This document shows, in pieces, positions 8,045-16,091 of a DNA stretch of 64,000 nt. Position 1 is the stretch's first letter; every line of letters begins with the position of its first letter. This stretch comes from Cellulomonas sp. URHD0024. Lineage in GTDB: Bacteria; Actinomycetota; Actinomycetes; Actinomycetales; Cellulomonadaceae. The stretch covers positions 42,877 to 106,876 of the forward strand of contig NZ_AUEW01000014.1 of NCBI RefSeq assembly GCF_000426185.1. Reading direction: 5' to 3'. A program made the position numbers and the translations under genes. A model generated the notes under the pieces. The model ran no database searches, was not told the DNA's origin, and was given only the letters and a program-made list of their open reading frames with translations.

Positions 8045-9313
8045 CTACGGGTAGAGCCCGCGGATCTGGTGTGCCTCGGCGACCCGTCGGACGCCGATGG
8101 CCAGGGCCGCGTCCCGCAGCGAGATGCCCTCCGCCGAAGCGAGCGCCGCCACGGCCCGGTGGGCGGTGACCATGCGGTGCTCGAGCCGGTCCTCGATCTC
8201 TGGCTCGGTCCACCAGTAGGCCTGGTTGGCCTGGACCCACTCGAAGTACGAGACGACGACACCGCCGGCGTTGGCCAGGATGTCGGGCACGACGACGACT
8301 CCGCGCTCCGCGAGGACGCGGTCGCCCTCGCTCGTGGTGGGGCCGTTGGCTCCCTCGACCACCCAGCGCGCCTTGACGTTGACCGCGGTCTCCGCGTCGA
8401 TCACGCCCTCGACCGCGGCCGGGACCAGCACGTCGACGTCGAGGGCCAGCAGGTCGACGTTGTCGATCGGGTCGCCGCCGTCGAAGCCGGCGACACGGCC
8501 GGTGCGCTGGACGTGCCGAAGCAGCGCAGCCACGTCGAGCCCGTCGCTGCGGACCACCCCTCCGGACTCGTCGGACACTGCGACCACGCGCGTTCCGGCC
8601 TCGGACAGGAACCGGGCCGCGTGCGACCCCACCTTCCCGAACCCCTGGACGGCCGCGGTGACCTCGTCGAGCTTGACGCCGGCGTCCCCGAGTGCCGCGG
8701 CCGCCGCGTGCACGACACCGCGGGAGGTCGCGGTCGCGCGACCGAGCGAGCCGCCGACGGCGAGAGGCTTACCCGTCGTGACCGCGGGGATGGTGTAGCC
8801 CTGGCTGACCGAGTAGGTGTCCATGACCCACGCCATGGTCTGCTCGTCGGTGCCGACGTCGGGCGCCATGATGTCCCGCTCCGGGCCGATGATCGGCATG
8901 ATCTCGCTGGTGTAGCGCCGGGTCACCCGCTCCAGCTCCTGCGTGGAGTGCTGCCGGGGGTCGATGGTCACGCCTCCTTTGGCGCCGCCGTACGGCACGT
9001 CGACCACCGCACACTTCCAGGTCATCCACATCGCCAGCGCGCGGACCTCGTCGACGTCCACCGAGGCGGAGTACCGCAGGCCGCCCTTGCCCGGCCCGCG
9101 CGAGATGTTGTGCTGGACGCGGTAGCCCATGAACAGCTCGATCTCGCCGTCGTCGCGACGCAGCGGCACCGCCACGTTCATCTCGCGGCGTGGTGTGGCG
9201 AGCATCTGGTGCAGGCCTTCGTCGTAGCCGAGGATCTCGACCGCCGACGCGAGCTGCGTCCTGGCGGTGTCGAGCGGGCTCGCTGGCTGCGGGGTCTTCG
9301 TGAGGTCCGTCAC
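8045..9313 (-). CDS. Glutamate dehydrogenase, Glu/Leu/Phe/Val dehydrogenase family
   Basis: Interconverts glutamate and 2-oxoglutarate plus ammonia with NAD(P). The 422-residue length is that of the hexameric small-subunit GDH class (RocG/GudB size). Motifs: SRGPGKGGLRYS (about residues 71-82), the catalytic Lys112 in VPYGGAKGGV, the Asp loop APDVGTDEQTM, and the dinucleotide fold AAVQGFGKVGSHAA. The C-terminal DILANAGGVVVSYFEW is diagnostic. It is divergent from putA, whose product makes glutamate from proline, so the pair forms a proline-to-2-oxoglutarate route. Whether it uses NAD or NADP is not decidable by eye. Confidence 0.93.
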   Translation of the reverse strand: MTDLTKTPQPASPLDTARTQLASAVEILGYDEGLHQMLATPRREMNVAVPLRRDDGEIELFMGYRVQHNISRGPGKGGLRYSASVDVDEVRALAMWMTWKCAVVDVPYGGAKGGVTIDPRQHSTQELERVTRRYTSEIMPIIGPERDIMAPDVGTDEQTMAWVMDTYSVSQGYTIPAVTTGKPLAVGGSLGRATATSRGVVHAAAAALGDAGVKLDEVTAAVQGFGKVGSHAARFLSEAGTRVVAVSDESGGVVRSDGLDVAALLRHVQRTGRVAGFDGGDPIDNVDLLALDVDVLVPAAVEGVIDAETAVNVKARWVVEGANGPTTSEGDRVLAERGVVVVPDILANAGGVVVSYFEWVQANQAYWWTEPEIEDRLEHRMVTAHRAVAALASAEGISLRDAALAIGVRRVAEAHQIRGLYP

Positions 9314-9486
9314 ACGGCCACCCTGTCACTCCCGGTGCTGTCCGCCAGGGAGGCCCGAGGGGCGAGCCGCCGGTGTCCACGCTCCGGGCACGAACGGGTG
9401 TCGGAACGGCCGCAGAACGGCTGCCTGATCTGGCCGCACGGCGGCGCAGGGCAGAGACTGGAGCGGATTCCCGACGAAGGAGCGGC

Positions 9487-12400
9487 ATGTCGCAGGACGT
9501 CACGAACGATGCGGTCCGGCTGGCCCGGGAGTGGCTCTCGGCGACCGCCGAGGGGCAGACGGCTCGGGAGCGACGCACGACCGGCAGGCTCGCGGCGCTC
9601 GTCGCCGACCCGGCTGGGCTGGAGCTCGCGGTGCGCTTCGTCGACCGCGTCGCCCGTCCGCAGGACGTGCGCGTGGCCGCGCGAGAGCTGGCCGAGCTGA
9701 GCGCGTCGTCGGCGGGGTTCCTCGGGCGGGCCGACAAGGCGCTGCTCGGGCTGGGGTCGCGGGTCGGTCCGATGCTGCCGTCGGTCGTCGTGCCGGCGGC
9801 ACGCGAGCGGTTGCGATCGCTGGTCGGGCACCTGGTTGCCGACGACGGACCCGGCCTGACCAAGCACCTCGCCCGCACGCGGGCCGACGGGTTCCGGCTG
9901 AACCTGAACCTGCTGGGCGAGGCGGTGCTGGGGGAGCGCGAGGCGGCGGCGCGGCTCGCCCGCGTGACGGCCCTCGTCGAACGCAGCGATGTCGACTACG
10001 TCTCGGTCAAGGTCTCCGCGGTCGCGAGCCAGCTGTCCACGTGGGACACCGAGGGGTCGGTCGCGCGGGTGGTGGAGCGGCTGCGACCGTTGTACCTGAC
10101 GGCCGCCGAGCACGGCACGTTCCTCAACCTCGACATGGAGGAGTACCGCGACCTCACGCTGACGGTCCGGGTGTTCGAGCGGCTGGCGTCGGACCCTGCG
10201 CTGGCCCGCGCGCCCATGGGCATCGTGCTGCAGGCCTACCTGCCGGACGCGCCCGACGCCCTCGACGAGCTGACGTCGGTGGCGCAGGAGCGGTCCGGGG
10301 ACGCCCGTCTCAAGGTGCGGCTGGTCAAAGGTGCCAACCTCGCGATGGAACAGGTCGAGTCCGAGCTGCACGGCTGGCCGCAGGCTCCCTACACGTCGAA
10401 GGCCGAGGTCGACGCCGCCTACCTGCGGCTCGTCGACCGCGCCCTGTCGCCGGAACGCACCGCCCACATGCGGGTCGGCGTCGCCAGCCACAACCTGTTC
10501 CACGGCGCTGCCGCCCACCTGATCGCCCAGGAGCGCGGGGTCGGCGAGGCACTCGACGTCGAGATGCTGCAGGGCATGGCACCCGCCCAGGCCCGAGCGG
10601 TCCGCGACACGGTCGGCTCGGTGCTGCTCTACACGCCGGTCGTCGCGCGGCACGACTTCGACGTCGCCATCGCCTACCTGGTGCGCCGGCTGGAGGAGAA
10701 CGCCGCGAGCCAGAACTTCCTGCACGCCCTGTTCGCCGACGAGGCCGCGATGGACGCCCAGGAGTCCGCCTTCCGCGACGCCTACCGCGACCGGTCCCTT
10801 CCGTCCACCACGCCCCGTCGTCTGGCCCGCCCGTCGATGGACGTGTCCGACGCGTTCGAGAACACGCCGGACACGGACCCGGCGGCCGCGATGGCGCGTG
10901 CCTGGGCGCGCGGGATCGTCGAGCGCGAGATCGACGCGCCGCCCGGCGCCGTGGTCGTGTCGTCCGTCGCCGAGGTCGACGAGGTCGTCGCGCGCGCGAC
11001 CGCGGCGGCTCCTGCCTGGGCCGCGACGTCGCCCGCCGACCGGGCCAAGGCGCTGCGCCGCGTGGCCGAGTCGTTGGAGGAGGCGCGCATGGACCTCGTG
11101 GCCGCCATGGTCCACGAGGCCGGGAAGACCGTGGCCGAGGCCGACCCCGAGGTCAGCGAGGCGGTCGACTTCGCCCGCTACTACGCGGATCGGGCAACGG
11201 ATCTCGGCGCCGTGCGTGGTGCCGTCCACATCCCGTCCGGCCTCTCCGTGGTGACGCCGCCGTGGAACTTCCCGGTCGCGATCCCCGTCGGCTCGGTGCT
11301 CGCGTCGCTCGCTGCGGGCAGCGCCGTGATCGTCAAGCCCGCTCCGCAGACGCCTCTGTGCGGGCAGGTGGCGATGGCCGCGATCCAGGCCGGGCTCGAC
11401 GTACCGGGCGCGCTGACCGTGGTGCTGAGCCCCGAGGGACCGGTCGGACGCCATCTGGTGACGCACCCGTCCGTGTCTCGCGTCCTGCTGACCGGCTCGA
11501 TCGAGACCGCGCGTCTGTTCGCCGGCTGGCGCCCCTCGCTCGACGTGATCGCGGAGACCTCCGGCAAGAACGCGCTGGTCATCACGCCGTCCGCCGACGT
11601 CGACCTCGCCGTCGCCGACCTCGTGCGTTCGGCGTTCGGGCACGCCGGGCAGAAGTGCTCGGCCGCGTCGCTCGCGATCCTCGTCGGAACAGCGGGGCGC
11701 TCCGACCGCCTGCGCCGCCAGCTCGCCGACGCCGTCTCGTCCCTGCGCGTCGGCGCGTCCACCGACCTGGGCAACGCGGTGGGCCCGCTGACAGAGCCCG
11801 CAGACGGCAAGCTGCTCCGGGCCCTGACCACGCTGGACGAGGGGGAGTCGTGGCTGATCACGCCGCGTCGCCTGGACTCCACCGGGCGTCTCTGGTCGCC
11901 GGGCGTGAAGTTCGGGGTCCAGCGGGGCTCGTGGTTCCACACCACCGAGTGCTTCGGGCCGGTGCTCGGGATCATGTTCGTCGAGACCCTCGACGCGGCG
12001 ATCGACGCCCAGAACGCCACCGCGTTCGGCCTGACCGGTGGGCTGCACTCGCTCGAGGAGGCCGAGATCGCGCACTGGCTCGACCGCGTCGAGGTCGGCA
12101 ACGCCTACGTCAACCGGCACATCACCGGCGCCATCGTGCGGCGACAGCCGTTCGGGGGGTGGAAGGCCTCGACCGTCGGTCCCGGTGCCAAGGCGGGCGG
12201 CCCGCACTACGTCGCGCAGATCGGGTCGTGGGCGGATGGTCCGGACGTTCCGTCCGACGACGCCGAGTGGCTCGCCTGGGCCTCGGGCGACGACGACCGC
12301 GTGTGGGCGTCCGAGTTCGCGGTCGAGCACGACCCGTCCCACCTGCGCGTCGAGGCGAACGCCTTGCGCTACCGGCCGATCCCGCTGCTGACGATCCGGG

Positions 12401-12741
12401 TCGGCGACGGTGCACGCCCCGTCGAAGTGGATCGCGTCCGGCATGCCGCCGCCACGGCCGGTGTGAGCGTGACGGTCAGCTCGGCGGCGTCCGAGCCGCA
12501 CGAGAGCTTCGCCGCGCGCGTCCGCGACGGCTGGGTCTCCGGCCGCATCCGCGTCGTCGGCGACGCCCCGGGTCTCCGCGAGGCCGCCGTCACCCGGCTG
12601 GGCGAGGTGACGGTCCTGGACGCCCCGGTGGTCGCCAGCGCCGCCCGGGAGCTCCTCACGGTCGTCCGCGAACAGGTCGTCAGCCGCACCCTGCACCGCT
12701 TCGGCCACGTCCCGCCGACCGTCGCCGCCGACCTGTCGTGA
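9487..12741 (+). CDS. putA: Bifunctional proline dehydrogenase / glutamate-semialdehyde dehydrogenase (PutA)
   Basis: Oxidises proline to P5C with FAD and then to glutamate with NAD+. The 1084-residue protein has an N-terminal helical part, the PRODH barrel (about residues 110-430; VSVKVSAVASQL, LNLDMEEYRDLTL, VRLVKGANLAMEQ, VGVASHNLFHGA), and the aldehyde dehydrogenase domain (about 480-930; TPPWNFPVAIPVGS). Glu690 in AETSGKN and the nucleophile Cys724 in GQKCSAAS are in place. A C-terminal extension of about 150 residues follows. The N-terminal ribbon-helix-helix DNA-binding domain of enteric PutA is absent, so it should not self-regulate. The ATG at 9487 is chosen because a GAAGGAG site precedes it; the open frame extends 38 codons further upstream without conservation. 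Confidence 0.93.
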   Translation: MSQDVTNDAVRLAREWLSATAEGQTARERRTTGRLAALVADPAGLELAVRFVDRVARPQDVRVAARELAELSASSAGFLGRADKALLGLGSRVGPMLPSVVVPAARERLRSLVGHLVADDGPGLTKHLARTRADGFRLNLNLLGEAVLGEREAAARLARVTALVERSDVDYVSVKVSAVASQLSTWDTEGSVARVVERLRPLYLTAAEHGTFLNLDMEEYRDLTLTVRVFERLASDPALARAPMGIVLQAYLPDAPDALDELTSVAQERSGDARLKVRLVKGANLAMEQVESELHGWPQAPYTSKAEVDAAYLRLVDRALSPERTAHMRVGVASHNLFHGAAAHLIAQERGVGEALDVEMLQGMAPAQARAVRDTVGSVLLYTPVVARHDFDVAIAYLVRRLEENAASQNFLHALFADEAAMDAQESAFRDAYRDRSLPSTTPRRLARPSMDVSDAFENTPDTDPAAAMARAWARGIVEREIDAPPGAVVVSSVAEVDEVVARATAAAPAWAATSPADRAKALRRVAESLEEARMDLVAAMVHEAGKTVAEADPEVSEAVDFARYYADRATDLGAVRGAVHIPSGLSVVTPPWNFPVAIPVGSVLASLAAGSAVIVKPAPQTPLCGQVAMAAIQAGLDVPGALTVVLSPEGPVGRHLVTHPSVSRVLLTGSIETARLFAGWRPSLDVIAETSGKNALVITPSADVDLAVADLVRSAFGHAGQKCSAASLAILVGTAGRSDRLRRQLADAVSSLRVGASTDLGNAVGPLTEPADGKLLRALTTLDEGESWLITPRRLDSTGRLWSPGVKFGVQRGSWFHTTECFGPVLGIMFVETLDAAIDAQNATAFGLTGGLHSLEEAEIAHWLDRVEVGNAYVNRHITGAIVRRQPFGGWKASTVGPGAKAGGPHYVAQIGSWADGPDVPSDDAEWLAWASGDDDRVWASEFAVEHDPSHLRVEANALRYRPIPLLTIRVGDGARPVEVDRVRHAAATAGVSVTVSSAASEPHESFAARVRDGWVSGRIRVVGDAPGLREAAVTRLGEVTVLDAPVVASAARELLTVVREQVVSRTLHRFGHVPPTVAADLS

Positions 12742-12744
12742 CGC

Positions 12745-12800
12745 CGAGCTTGTGGATACGCACGCCATTGGCGCGTTTGGCGTGCGCAACGACAAGCTCG
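12745..12800. terminator. Long stem-loop between convergent putA and lacI-family genes
   Basis: Two 23-nt arms (12745-12767 and 12778-12800) pair with three mismatches around a 10-nt loop. It starts 4 nt after the putA stop and lies between convergent genes, the position of a bidirectional terminator. There is no T-tract, as is common at high G+C. The outer 9 bp (CGAGCTTGT) and inner 9 bp (CGCACGCCA) are perfect. Confidence 0.65.
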
Positions 12801-12841
12801 TCGCTACGAACGCGCGATCGCGACCGGTGAACGGCCGACGT

Positions 12842-13870
12842 CTACGCGGACGCGCGGATGACCAGCTCGGGGGCGAAGATCAGCGGCTCGGTCGGGGAGG
12901 CGCCGTTCAGCTGAGCCAGGAGCCGGGCGCCGGCGGCGCGGGCCATCGCGACGACGGGCTGGATGACGGAGGTCAGCGGCGGGACGGTCGACGCGGCGAC
13001 GCCGAGGTTGTCGTAGCCGACCACGGCGACGTCACCGGGAACCTCCTTGCCCCGTTCGGCGAGCACCCCGAGGGCACCGGCGGCCATGAGGTCGGAGGCG
13101 ATGAACAGCGCGTCGAGGTCGGGGTACCGGTCGAGGATGTCGCGGGCTGCGGCGGTCCCCGAGGCGAGCGTGAAGTCGCCGTAGGCGATGGCGTCGTCGG
13201 CCATGCCGGCGGCCGCCATCGCGCTGCGCCAGCCGGCGAGCCGGTCGATGCCGCCGGCCATGTCCTGGGGCCCGGCGATCGTGCCGATGCGCTTGTACCC
13301 GCGCTCGATGAGGTGCTCGGTCGCGATGCGGCCACCCGCGACGTTGTCGGTGTCGACGTACTGGACGCCCCGGTCCTGGACGGACAGCGGACGGCCGACG
13401 AACACGTTCGGCACCCGTGAGGCCTGCAGGGCTCGGTCGAGCTCGTCGTTGCGGTGGTGGGACACCACGATCGCTCCGTCGACGTGCCCGTTGCGCAGGT
13501 AGCGCACGGTCCGCTCGCTCTCACCGGGGCGGGCGATGACGAGCACCACCTGCACGTCCGAGTCGGCCAGCGAGGTGCTCAGGCCGTTCAGGGTGCCCGC
13601 GAAGAACGGGTCGGACAGGACGCGCTCGTCGGGCTCGGGAACCACGAGGGCGATCGAGTCGGTGCGCCGGGTCACCAGCGACCGGGCGGCGCGATTCGGT
13701 GTGTAGCCGAGATCGGCGACGGCCAGCTCGACCGACGCGAGTGCCTCGGGGGAGACCCGGAGGCCACCGTTGATGGCGCGCGACGCCGTCGAGCGAGACA
13801 CCCCAGCACGCTCGGCCACCTGCTCGAGAGTGGGTGCCGCAGGTGCGTCCTGCGGGTGGTGCATGATCAC
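12842..13870 (-). CDS. LacI-family transcriptional regulator (CebR/CelR-like)
   Basis: A 342-residue repressor: HTH at residues 14-33 (TLEQVAERAGVSRSTASRAI), hinge around YTPNRAARSLV, then a periplasmic-binding-like ligand domain (SIALVVPEPDERVLSDPFF, VDTDNVAGGRIATEHLI, ALFIASDLMAAGAL, VVGYDNLGVAAST). It lies 120 nt downstream of the second sugar-importer permease, same strand. Three 12/14 matches to the CebR/CelR operator precede that importer's binding-protein gene, so the importer is its most likely target. An ATG two codons in (13864) is an equally good start. No operator match was seen at its own 5' end. Confidence 0.92.
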   Translation of the reverse strand: MIMHHPQDAPAAPTLEQVAERAGVSRSTASRAINGGLRVSPEALASVELAVADLGYTPNRAARSLVTRRTDSIALVVPEPDERVLSDPFFAGTLNGLSTSLADSDVQVVLVIARPGESERTVRYLRNGHVDGAIVVSHHRNDELDRALQASRVPNVFVGRPLSVQDRGVQYVDTDNVAGGRIATEHLIERGYKRIGTIAGPQDMAGGIDRLAGWRSAMAAAGMADDAIAYGDFTLASGTAAARDILDRYPDLDALFIASDLMAAGALGVLAERGKEVPGDVAVVGYDNLGVAASTVPPLTSVIQPVVAMARAAGARLLAQLNGASPTEPLIFAPELVIRASA

Positions 13871-13944
13871 CGGACTTCCCCTTCGTGTGCGGTTGGCCCG
13901 TGTGGTGCCACGGCGGACCGCCCAGCCGTCGTCGGCGGGCTTGG

Positions 13945-13980
13945 GGTCCCGGTACCCAACCTAGGGCGGGCACCGGGACC
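13945..13980 (-). terminator. Stem-loop between permease and lacI-family gene
   Basis: A perfect 9-bp inverted repeat (13945-13953 and 13972-13980) with an 18-nt loop lies just past the stop of the second permease. It could terminate the importer operon ahead of the regulator gene. Inside the loop, reading leftwards, CCTAGGTTGGG could hold a -10 for the regulator. Confidence 0.45.
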
Positions 13981-13990
13981 AGGGACGGGC

Positions 13991-14911
13991 TCAGCCCTTG
14001 ACGGCTCCGGCCATGATCCCGGCGACCAGGTGGCGGCCGGTGAAAAGGAACAGGACCAGCAGCGGGATGGTCATCAGGAACACGCCCGCCAGGACCAGCG
14101 AGTAGTCGACGAAGTAGTTCGCTTGCAGCAGCCGTATCGCCAGCGGGAGTGTGGGGTTCTGGTTGCTCAGGACGATCGAGGGCCAGAAGAAGTTGACCCA
14201 CTGCGCGACGAATGTGAAGAGGGCGAGCATCGCCGCGGCCGGCCGGGCGGCCGGGAGCGCGATCGACCAGAACGTGCGGATCATGCTGGCGCCGTCCACG
14301 CGGGCCGCCTCGATGAGCTCGTACGGCAGGGCCTCCTCGAGGTACTGCGTCATCCAGAAGACGCCGAACGCGGTGACCAGGCCCGGCACGATCACGGCCT
14401 GCAGCTTGCCTATCCAGTGCAGGTCGGTCATCAGGATGTACATCGGCACGACGCCGAGCTGCGTCGGGACCGCCATCGTGGCGATCACGAACACCAGGAG
14501 CCATCCGCGTCCACGGAACCGCAGCTTCGCGAACGAGAAGCCCGCGAGCGTCGAGAAGAGCACCACCGACGCCGACGTGACCACCGAGATGATCACCGAG
14601 TTGGTGAACGCCTTCCAGAAGCTGAACGCCTCCGAGTGGATGACCAGGCTGAAGTTGTGGAACAGCGTGGAGTCCGGCAGCAGCTGTGGCAGGGGGTCCT
14701 TCGCGATCGAGATCGGGTCGGAGGAGCCGATCAGGACGGTGTAGTACAGCGGGGCGAGGCCGACGAGCACGGCGACGAGCAGCACCGTGTAGGTGAGCCA
14801 GCGCGGACGCCGGTCATAACCGCCCAGCTTGGCGCGGCGTGCGGACCTGCGGGCCGCGGAGCGGGCGGCGCCGGCTCCTGCGGTCTGAGCGACGACGGGG
14901 CCGGAGCTCAT
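13991..14911 (-). CDS. Sugar ABC transporter permease, MalG/CebG type
   Basis: 306-residue inner-membrane permease. A Ser/Ala/Arg-rich N-terminus is followed by six membrane helices (first YTVLLVAVLVGLAPLYYTVL) and the EAA loop ELIEAARVDGASMIRTFWSI in the last third. The ATG at 14911 overlaps the stop of the preceding permease by 4 nt (ATGA), fixing the start. It is the third gene of a binding protein-permease-permease operon. The cellobiose/cello-oligosaccharide assignment is inferred from the upstream operators, not from this sequence. Confidence 0.93.
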   Translation of the reverse strand: MSSGPVVAQTAGAGAARSAARRSARRAKLGGYDRRPRWLTYTVLLVAVLVGLAPLYYTVLIGSSDPISIAKDPLPQLLPDSTLFHNFSLVIHSEAFSFWKAFTNSVIISVVTSASVVLFSTLAGFSFAKLRFRGRGWLLVFVIATMAVPTQLGVVPMYILMTDLHWIGKLQAVIVPGLVTAFGVFWMTQYLEEALPYELIEAARVDGASMIRTFWSIALPAARPAAAMLALFTFVAQWVNFFWPSIVLSNQNPTLPLAIRLLQANYFVDYSLVLAGVFLMTIPLLVLFLFTGRHLVAGIMAGAVKG

Positions 14912-15945
14912 GACGCCCTCCTCTTGGCTGCGGCGCGCTCGGCGGAACGACGGGTGCGCCGGCTGGGCAAGTCGGAGCCTCCGGTCGCGATCCGTCGGGT
15001 GGCGGCAAAGTTGACGAAACCGATGACGACGATGATGAGGAAGAGCAGCCACGCGATTGCGGCGGCACGTCCGAGGTTGTGCTGGTTGCCCCATCCGACG
15101 TCGTACAGGAACAGCGTCGTGGTCAGCCACTGCTTGGACGCTCCGCCGGTGCCGGTCGCGTCGTACACGCGCGGCTCGTCGAAGATCTGCAGACCACCGA
15201 TGGTCGAGGTGATCACGACGAAGATGATCGTCGCGCGGATCTGCGGGATGGTGATCGAGAAGAACTGACGCATCCGGCCGGCGCCGTCGATGATCGCGGC
15301 CTCGTACAGCTCACGAGGGACCGCCTGCATCGCGGCGAGGCAGATCAAGGTGGTGTAGCCGGTCCATCGGAAGTCCACCATCGACGCGATCGCGACGTGG
15401 CTGGCCAGGACGTTCACGTGCCACTGCACGGCGGGCAGGCCGATCGCCTCGAGCCCGGCGTTGATGAGGCCGGACTTGTCGGCGAACAGGCGACCGAAGA
15501 TCATGCCGACCGCGACCGGCGCGACGACGTAGGGCAGCAGCACGCCCATCCGCCAGAAGGTCTTCGAGCGCAGGTTCTGGTCGAGGAACGCCGCGAGCAC
15601 GAGGGCGATGATGACCTGCGGGACGGACGAGAGGACGAAGATCGACAGCGTGTTGCGCAACGACGTCCAGAAGTGCGGCTGGGCGAAGACGTCCGTGTAG
15701 TTCTGGAACCCGACGAACTCGCCCTTGCCGAACAGCAGGTTCCAGGAGTGCATCGACACGTACGCCGTGTAGGCGATCGGGAACAGGCCAACGATGAGGA
15801 ACAGGATGAAGAACGGCGAGATGTAGAGGTACGGCGAGAACTTCACGTCCCAGCGTCCGAGCCGCTGCTTGAAGCCGACCCGGCGGGGCGGCCGGGGGGG
15901 TGCGGTCGCCGCGTCCTGCGCGGCGTCGCGAGTCTGTGTGGGCAT
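14908..15945 (-). CDS. Sugar ABC transporter permease, MalF/CebF type
   Basis: 345-residue permease. The basic, Pro-rich N-terminus (MPTQTRDAAQDAAT, then RVGFKQRLGRWDVKF) leads to PYLYISPFFILFLIVGLFPI as the first helix; five more helices follow, with the EAA loop ELYEAAIIDGAGRMRQFFSI. The ATG at 15945 has a CGAGG site 7-11 nt upstream; a longer frame would run back into the stem-loop region. A 146-bp spacer with three strong hairpins separates it from the binding-protein gene, so its expression is probably set at the RNA level relative to that gene. Confidence 0.92.
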   Translation of the reverse strand: MPTQTRDAAQDAATAPPRPPRRVGFKQRLGRWDVKFSPYLYISPFFILFLIVGLFPIAYTAYVSMHSWNLLFGKGEFVGFQNYTDVFAQPHFWTSLRNTLSIFVLSSVPQVIIALVLAAFLDQNLRSKTFWRMGVLLPYVVAPVAVGMIFGRLFADKSGLINAGLEAIGLPAVQWHVNVLASHVAIASMVDFRWTGYTTLICLAAMQAVPRELYEAAIIDGAGRMRQFFSITIPQIRATIIFVVITSTIGGLQIFDEPRVYDATGTGGASKQWLTTTLFLYDVGWGNQHNLGRAAAIAWLLFLIIVVIGFVNFAATRRIATGGSDLPSRRTRRSAERAAAKRRAS

Positions 15946-15973
15946 GACGACCTCGAGAGGGAGTGGGGACGGA

Positions 15974-16085
15974 CGAAGCCCGGGGCGGTCCGGTAGGCGG
16001 ATCGCCCCGGGCTTCGGTCGGGTCCGGGGCGATCCGTCAGACGGGCCCCGGATCGCCGGCCGGGACACTCAGGTCCCGGCCGGCG
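15974..16085 (-). promoter_or_regulatory. Mutually exclusive stem-loops between binding-protein and permease genes
   Basis: Three perfect stems are visible in the 146-bp spacer. Stem A pairs 16054-16066 with 16073-16085 (13 bp, loop 6). Stem B pairs 15998-16010 with 16024-16036 (13 bp, loop 13). Stem C pairs 15974-15987 with 16003-16016 (14 bp, loop 15). B and C share bases 16003-16010 and cannot form together, the layout of an attenuator or a structure-switching leader. Transcription runs from A towards C, and C ends 28 nt before the permease ATG. Stem A alone would be the usual 3' protective hairpin of the binding-protein message. Confidence 0.65.
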
Positions 16086-16091
16086 TTCGGC

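Noticed and set aside
9310..12795. A very long open frame (over 1100 codons) on the minus strand antisense to putA
   Set aside because: Third-position G+C bias in putA makes the antisense frame open; the translation is low-complexity Arg/Gly/Asp-rich with no recognisable domain, while the plus-strand frame is a complete PutA.
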